Assembly (NCBI RefSeq): GCF_902833045.1
Contig: NZ_CADFDU010000022.1
Location: forward strand, 1 to 64,000
Length of the DNA stretch: 64,000 nt
Direction of reading: 5' to 3'
Source: Burkholderia sp. BCC0322
Lineage (GTDB): Bacteria; Pseudomonadota; Gammaproteobacteria; Burkholderiales; Burkholderiaceae
The translations under genes and the position numbers were made by a program. Of this stretch, positions 60,439 through 64,000 are shown in pieces (the first letter of the stretch is position 1; every line of letters begins with the position of its first letter). The notes below the pieces were generated by a model, which did not search any database, was not told the origin of the DNA, and saw nothing but the letters and a program-made list of their open reading frames with translations.

Positions 60439-62661
60439 TTACCGGGTGGAATTCTCGGAATCGGAACCGGAACCGCCGCCGGCAGGCGGGCGGGCCGTCG
60501 ATGCCGCACCGGCCGGCGCGGCGTCGCGAGGTGCGGCGTGCAAGGCGGCACCGGCCGCGTCGCGCGTCTGCACGAATTCTTTCTCGAAATCGAAGGTCTT
60601 GCGGGCCGTGGACATTGCCATCACCACATCGACGCCCGAGCCGGCGTCCTTCAGCCAGAACCAGAGGCGCCGCTCGCGCACGTAGAACATCGAGAAGATG
60701 CCGGCGACCAGCAGCAGGCTGCCAAGATACACCAGATTCTTGCCGGGTGCGCGCGTCAACTGAAATACCGAAGCTTGCACCTGCTTGAATGAGTCAAGCT
60801 GCAAATAGACCGGCGATCCATACAAAAAGCTGTCGGATAGCGCATTGATCGCGTTCTGCACGAAGCGGATCGTGTCGGCGCCCTGCTGCGCGGCCGGCTC
60901 GCCCGTACGCTCGCGCGCGATCTGCCAGACCTCCCACATCGAGCCTTCGAGCATGCGCAGCAGCAGGCTCGCCGCCTTCTCCTGCTCTGCCTTGGGCACC
61001 GAGCGGTCGATGAACGTCGCCACGGCCTGGAAGCCGCCGATCGGTTGGCCGTCGGCGCCACGGCCGACGCTGTCGTCGCTCGCAGCAAAAAGGGTCAGCA
61101 CCTTCAGTGCGCTGTCCTGCAGGCGGCTGCGCAGCGATGCGTCCGTGCCCGGCAGCGAACGCTGCGCGAAGCGCGCGGCGGCTTCGGCGCGCACGGACGG
61201 ATCCTCGAGCGCGGCGCGCAGGCGCATCCATTCGCCGATCGAATCCTGGCTGTCGGCCGGAATCCGCATGTAGCGGAACGGGTCGTTCGGGCTCGCACGC
61301 ACGCCGGCGAGGAACACGCGCTCGCCGTTCATGTCGACGGGCAGCATGTAGTTGTTGAATTCGCGCGCCTGGCCGTCCTTGCCGCGGATCTTGTATTGCA
61401 CGGACGGGCCGATGTTGTGGAGCTGCGTCGGCTTCGACGTCTTCGCGCCGGAGCCGAGGCGTTCGTCGAACACTTCCTTCAGCGAGCTCGTCGTCGCGAC
61501 ACCGCGCACGTCCGGCTTGCCGTTCGCGTCAGCCATGTTCTCGACGTTGATCGCCCGGAAATCGGAGAACTCGATCGTGTCGCCGTCGTTGCCCGGCATC
61601 TGCAGCGGCGCCGAACTGCCAATCGTCCCCTTTACGGGGAAGGTCTTCGCGTTGCCTCCCGTCATCGGGTAGGCCGTCATCTGCATCTGCGAGCCGCCGT
61701 CCTGGAAGCTCGACTGGTAGATCGACACGCCCTTGTACGTGAACGGCTTGTTGACCTCGACGCGCGCCGGGATCTTCTGGCCGGTCTCGCGATCGATCAC
61801 GACGATGTCGCTCGCGAACAGCTTCGGCATGCCCGTCGTGTAGTAGTCGACGATGAACTTGTTGAGCTGGATCGAGAACGGCAGATCCTGGATCAGCGAG
61901 CCGCTCGGCTGGTTCAGGATCGCGGTCGACACGAACTGGCCCTCGGGCACCCACGCGTAGCCGCGGAACGTCGGGTTCGACGCGGACAGGCGATGGTCGG
62001 GCGAGATCTCGCTAATCGTCGCGCTCGTGTTGACCGGGCTCTTGCCGAACATCCACATCTGGAATTTGATCGGCAGGTTGCTGTCGAGGAGGCCGCCGAT
62101 ACAGATCACGACGATCGCCAGGTGCGCGGAGATGTAGCCCCACTTGGTCATCGCACCGCGCTTCGCGGAGATCAGCGTCGCGCCGTCGTTCTCACGCACG
62201 ATGTGCTTGTAGCCGGCCTTGGTGACGAACGTGGCGAGCGTCGCCGCGACGCTCGCGCGGGTGCCGGAAGCGGTGTATTCGGCCTTGTGGTGGAACGCGC
62301 GCAGGCTGCCTTCGCGAACCTTGTCCTTCCAGCTCTTCGCATCGGCGAGCATCTTCGGCGCGTTGCGGATCACGCACAGCGAGATCGACACGACGAGGAA
62401 GATCAGGATCAGCATGAACCACCACGCGCTGTACACGTTGTACAGGCCGAGCGAGCGGAAGATGTCCGCCCAGAACGGCCCGAACTGGTTCACGTAGTTT
62501 GGATACGGATCATCCTGGGTCAGGACCGTGCCGATGATGCTCGCAATCGACAGCACCACCAGCAGTGCAATCGCGAAGCGCATCGAGCTCAGCAACTCGA
62601 CCACTCGCTTCGACACACCCTGACCCGACTTCGACTGCAACCCCGACGTGGTAACGCTCAT
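60439..62661 (-). CDS. resB: System II cytochrome c biogenesis protein ResB
   Basis: 740 residues: three N-terminal membrane helices, a large periplasmic domain (about 190-620) and a fourth helix near the end. The family signature MRFAIALLVVLSIASIIGTVL is at the start (split here as two motifs). The C-terminal tail is Ala/Ser/Pro-rich. It forms the CcsBA-like complex with the downstream gene. Confidence 0.94.
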   Translation of the reverse strand: MSVTTSGLQSKSGQGVSKRVVELLSSMRFAIALLVVLSIASIIGTVLTQDDPYPNYVNQFGPFWADIFRSLGLYNVYSAWWFMLILIFLVVSISLCVIRNAPKMLADAKSWKDKVREGSLRAFHHKAEYTASGTRASVAATLATFVTKAGYKHIVRENDGATLISAKRGAMTKWGYISAHLAIVVICIGGLLDSNLPIKFQMWMFGKSPVNTSATISEISPDHRLSASNPTFRGYAWVPEGQFVSTAILNQPSGSLIQDLPFSIQLNKFIVDYYTTGMPKLFASDIVVIDRETGQKIPARVEVNKPFTYKGVSIYQSSFQDGGSQMQMTAYPMTGGNAKTFPVKGTIGSSAPLQMPGNDGDTIEFSDFRAINVENMADANGKPDVRGVATTSSLKEVFDERLGSGAKTSKPTQLHNIGPSVQYKIRGKDGQAREFNNYMLPVDMNGERVFLAGVRASPNDPFRYMRIPADSQDSIGEWMRLRAALEDPSVRAEAAARFAQRSLPGTDASLRSRLQDSALKVLTLFAASDDSVGRGADGQPIGGFQAVATFIDRSVPKAEQEKAASLLLRMLEGSMWEVWQIARERTGEPAAQQGADTIRFVQNAINALSDSFLYGSPVYLQLDSFKQVQASVFQLTRAPGKNLVYLGSLLLVAGIFSMFYVRERRLWFWLKDAGSGVDVVMAMSTARKTFDFEKEFVQTRDAAGAALHAAPRDAAPAGAASTARPPAGGGSGSDSENSTR

Positions 62662-62777
62662 TCAAACTCCGACTAAGGGGAAACTGCCCCCAACGCTCTC
62701 TATGTTTGCTTTGGGGGCGCAGCCCCCATTTCCGGCATGCCTCGTCGTCCTGGCTCGGCCCGGCGAGTGCTGACAAC

Positions 62778-62823
62778 AAAAAAGGGCAAGGCGACCGCAA
62801 CAGTGCGGCGCCCCACCCTTTTC
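62778..62823 (-). terminator. Terminator of the cytochrome c4 gene
   Basis: On the minus strand, a long imperfect stem begins AAGGGTGGGGCG and returns CGCCTTGCCCTT, ending in six T. Confidence 0.7.
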
Positions 62824-62880
62824 TTGTTCTGACTCCGGCCGCCCTTCGGGCGCCCGGTCATTCCATTCGCGGCTGACCGC

Positions 62881-63534
62881 TCAACGCAGGCCCGCGATGT
62901 AATCCGCGACGGCCTTGATCTCGTTGTCCGACAGCCGCGATGCGATCTGATGCATCGCCTCGTTGTTGTTGCGCGCGCCGGCACCCTGCTGGAACGCGGT
63001 CAACTGCGCGACCGTGTAATCGGCCCATTGCCCCGACAGCCGCGGGTACTGGACCGGAATCCCCTGCCCTGTCGGCCCGTGGCAGCTCGCGCAGGCGGGT
63101 ACGCCCTTCTCCGCGATGCCACCGCGATAGATCTTCTGGCCGATCGGCACGGTGGCCGCATCGCGTGCGGTGCCGAGCTTTGTCGTCTGCGACCCGTAGT
63201 ACGCAGCGACGTTACGCATGTCGTCCGCGCTCAGCGCGCTCGCGAATCCGACCATGACCGCGTTGGAGCGCGCCGGCCCCTTCGCGCCCGGCTGCGTCTT
63301 GAAGTCGTTCAACTGCTTGACCAGATATTCGGGATGCTGGCCGGCAAGCTTCGGGAAACTGCCCGACGCGCTATTGCCGTCGGTGCCGTGACACGACGCA
63401 CAAACCTGCCCGGCAATTGCCTTGCCACGGTCGAGATCCGGCTTTGCCGCATCCGCCGCGTTTGCCTCCGCCACGAAACCTACGAACCCTGCTGCAACCT
63501 GAAGCACCATCAGAGACTTGCACAGTCGATTCAT
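62881..63534 (-). CDS. Di-haem cytochrome c4
   Basis: 217 residues. Signal peptide ending ...AEANA, then two cytochrome c domains with haem sites CASCH at 45-49 and 148-152. The axial methionines are probably in NAVMVGFAS and NEAMHQIAS. c4 cytochromes pass electrons to terminal oxidases. The ATG at 63534 with AGGG upstream is preferred to a GTG two codons earlier. It sits just before resB-ccsB, which mature it. Confidence 0.93.
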   Translation of the reverse strand: MNRLCKSLMVLQVAAGFVGFVAEANAADAAKPDLDRGKAIAGQVCASCHGTDGNSASGSFPKLAGQHPEYLVKQLNDFKTQPGAKGPARSNAVMVGFASALSADDMRNVAAYYGSQTTKLGTARDAATVPIGQKIYRGGIAEKGVPACASCHGPTGQGIPVQYPRLSGQWADYTVAQLTAFQQGAGARNNNEAMHQIASRLSDNEIKAVADYIAGLR

Positions 63535-63657
63535 TCGCACACCCTGTTTCGTCTTGTGGGAATTTGAGGTTCTGCAAAAAACGACGGCGTTCAGTCTACC
63601 GCAGAAGCTACATAAAAGTGCGAGGCAGGCGCCCGGTAGCCTTCGGTAAAACCGCCG

Positions 63658-63669
63658 TATTGTACAATA
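63658..63669. promoter_or_regulatory. Overlapping divergent -10 palindrome for cytochrome c4 and engB
   Basis: TATTGTACAATA is a perfect 12-base palindrome containing TACAAT on both strands, so the same bases can act as the -10 of the leftward cytochrome c4 gene and the rightward engB. It may equally be an operator. Confidence 0.4.
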
Positions 63670-63748
63670 TCGTGTTGAAAGCTCCCGCGCCTATCGGGGC
63701 TACCCCGCCTCCACCAAGCGGCTCGCGCCGCCCGTCCTTCCGGTTCCC

Positions 63749-64000
63749 ATGGCCTTTCTGCTCCATCAAGCCCGCTTTTACACGACCGTCAACCATCTGC
63801 GCGACCTGCCGCCGACGGTCCAGCCGGAAATCGCGTTCGCGGGCCGCTCGAATGCCGGCAAGTCGACGGCGATCAACGTGCTGTGCAACCAGAAGCGGCT
63901 CGCCTTCGCGTCGAAGACGCCCGGCCGCACGCAGCATATCAACTACTTCTCCGTCGGCCCGGCCGCCGAGCCCGTCGCGAATCTCGTCGACCTGCCCGGC
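63749..64000 (+). CDS. engB: Ribosome biogenesis GTPase EngB/YihA (5' part; runs off the window)
   Basis: 84 codons visible of about 210. The start [20 protein letters not shown] leads into the G1 P-loop GRSNAGKST (about residues 36-44), the G2 region [12 protein letters not shown] and the start of the G3 motif DLPG at the window edge. EngB helps late 50S assembly. The partial state is due only to the window end. Confidence 0.92.
   Translation, partial: MAFLLHQARFYTTVNHLRDLPPTVQPEIAFAGRSNAGKSTAINVLCNQKRLAFASKTPGRTQHINYFSVGPAAEPVANLVDLPG

Overview
The window is high-GC DNA with the gene content and order of chromosome 1 of a Burkholderia, most likely the B. cepacia complex. The evidence is the mla-ibaG-murA-his-tat supercluster, ponA/pilMNOPQ/aroKB/dgt, gltBD, the ugp operon and thiOSGE, all with close Burkholderia-type protein sequences. 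The species assignment is an inference from recalled families, not from a search. || Layout. (1) 1-296: a nif3 gene cut off after about 70 codons by AT-richer foreign DNA, so the window starts at the end of an inserted element. (2) 318-1523: a membrane-anchored DegS/HtrA-type protease. (3) 1734-19756: one long leftward block. Read from its promoter end it holds mlaF-E-D-A-C-B (phospholipid transport), a YadGH-type ABC exporter, ibaG, murA, hisG-D-C-B, marC, hisH-A-F-I-E, a small membrane protein, hinT and tatA-B-C. Many junctions are ATGA overlaps. (4) 19841-23560: thiO-S-G-E behind a TPP riboswitch. (5) 23810-29138, rightward: an SbmA/YddA-type ABC protein, an SDR with a non-canonical active site, an MFS transporter and a DadA-like oxidoreductase; then, leftward, an AGCS symporter coupled to thpR. 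(6) 31294-33428: a lower-GC accessory island. It holds a colicin M-like lipid II hydrolase gene, frameshifted just after its signal peptide, followed by a small membrane-anchored protein built like the colicin M immunity protein Cmi. (7) 33493-40751: gltB-gltD and a REP-associated tyrosine transposase relative that has lost both its HUH histidines and its tyrosine. (8) 40945-46917: ompW and the complete ugpB-A-E-C-Q operon. (9) 47008-56565: dgt, aroB, aroK, a reduced pilQ-(pilO-pilP fusion)-pilN-pilM set and divergent ponA. (10) 56657-64000: cyaY/lptM, msrPQ, the ccsB/resB cytochrome c maturation genes, cytochrome c4 and the start of engB. || How the genes work together. Most of the window is core housekeeping: histidine, thiamine, shikimate and glutamate synthesis, envelope lipid and murein homeostasis, and protein export. 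The novelty sits in the island at 31.3-33.4 kb, where a colicin M-type toxin/immunity pair, unusually with an export signal and with changed catalytic residues, appears to be decaying or switching frame. Smaller oddities are the dead transposase-like protein beside gltB, the PilO-PilP fusion, the bipartite ThiE and the interrupted nif3. No tRNA, rRNA or CRISPR array was seen.
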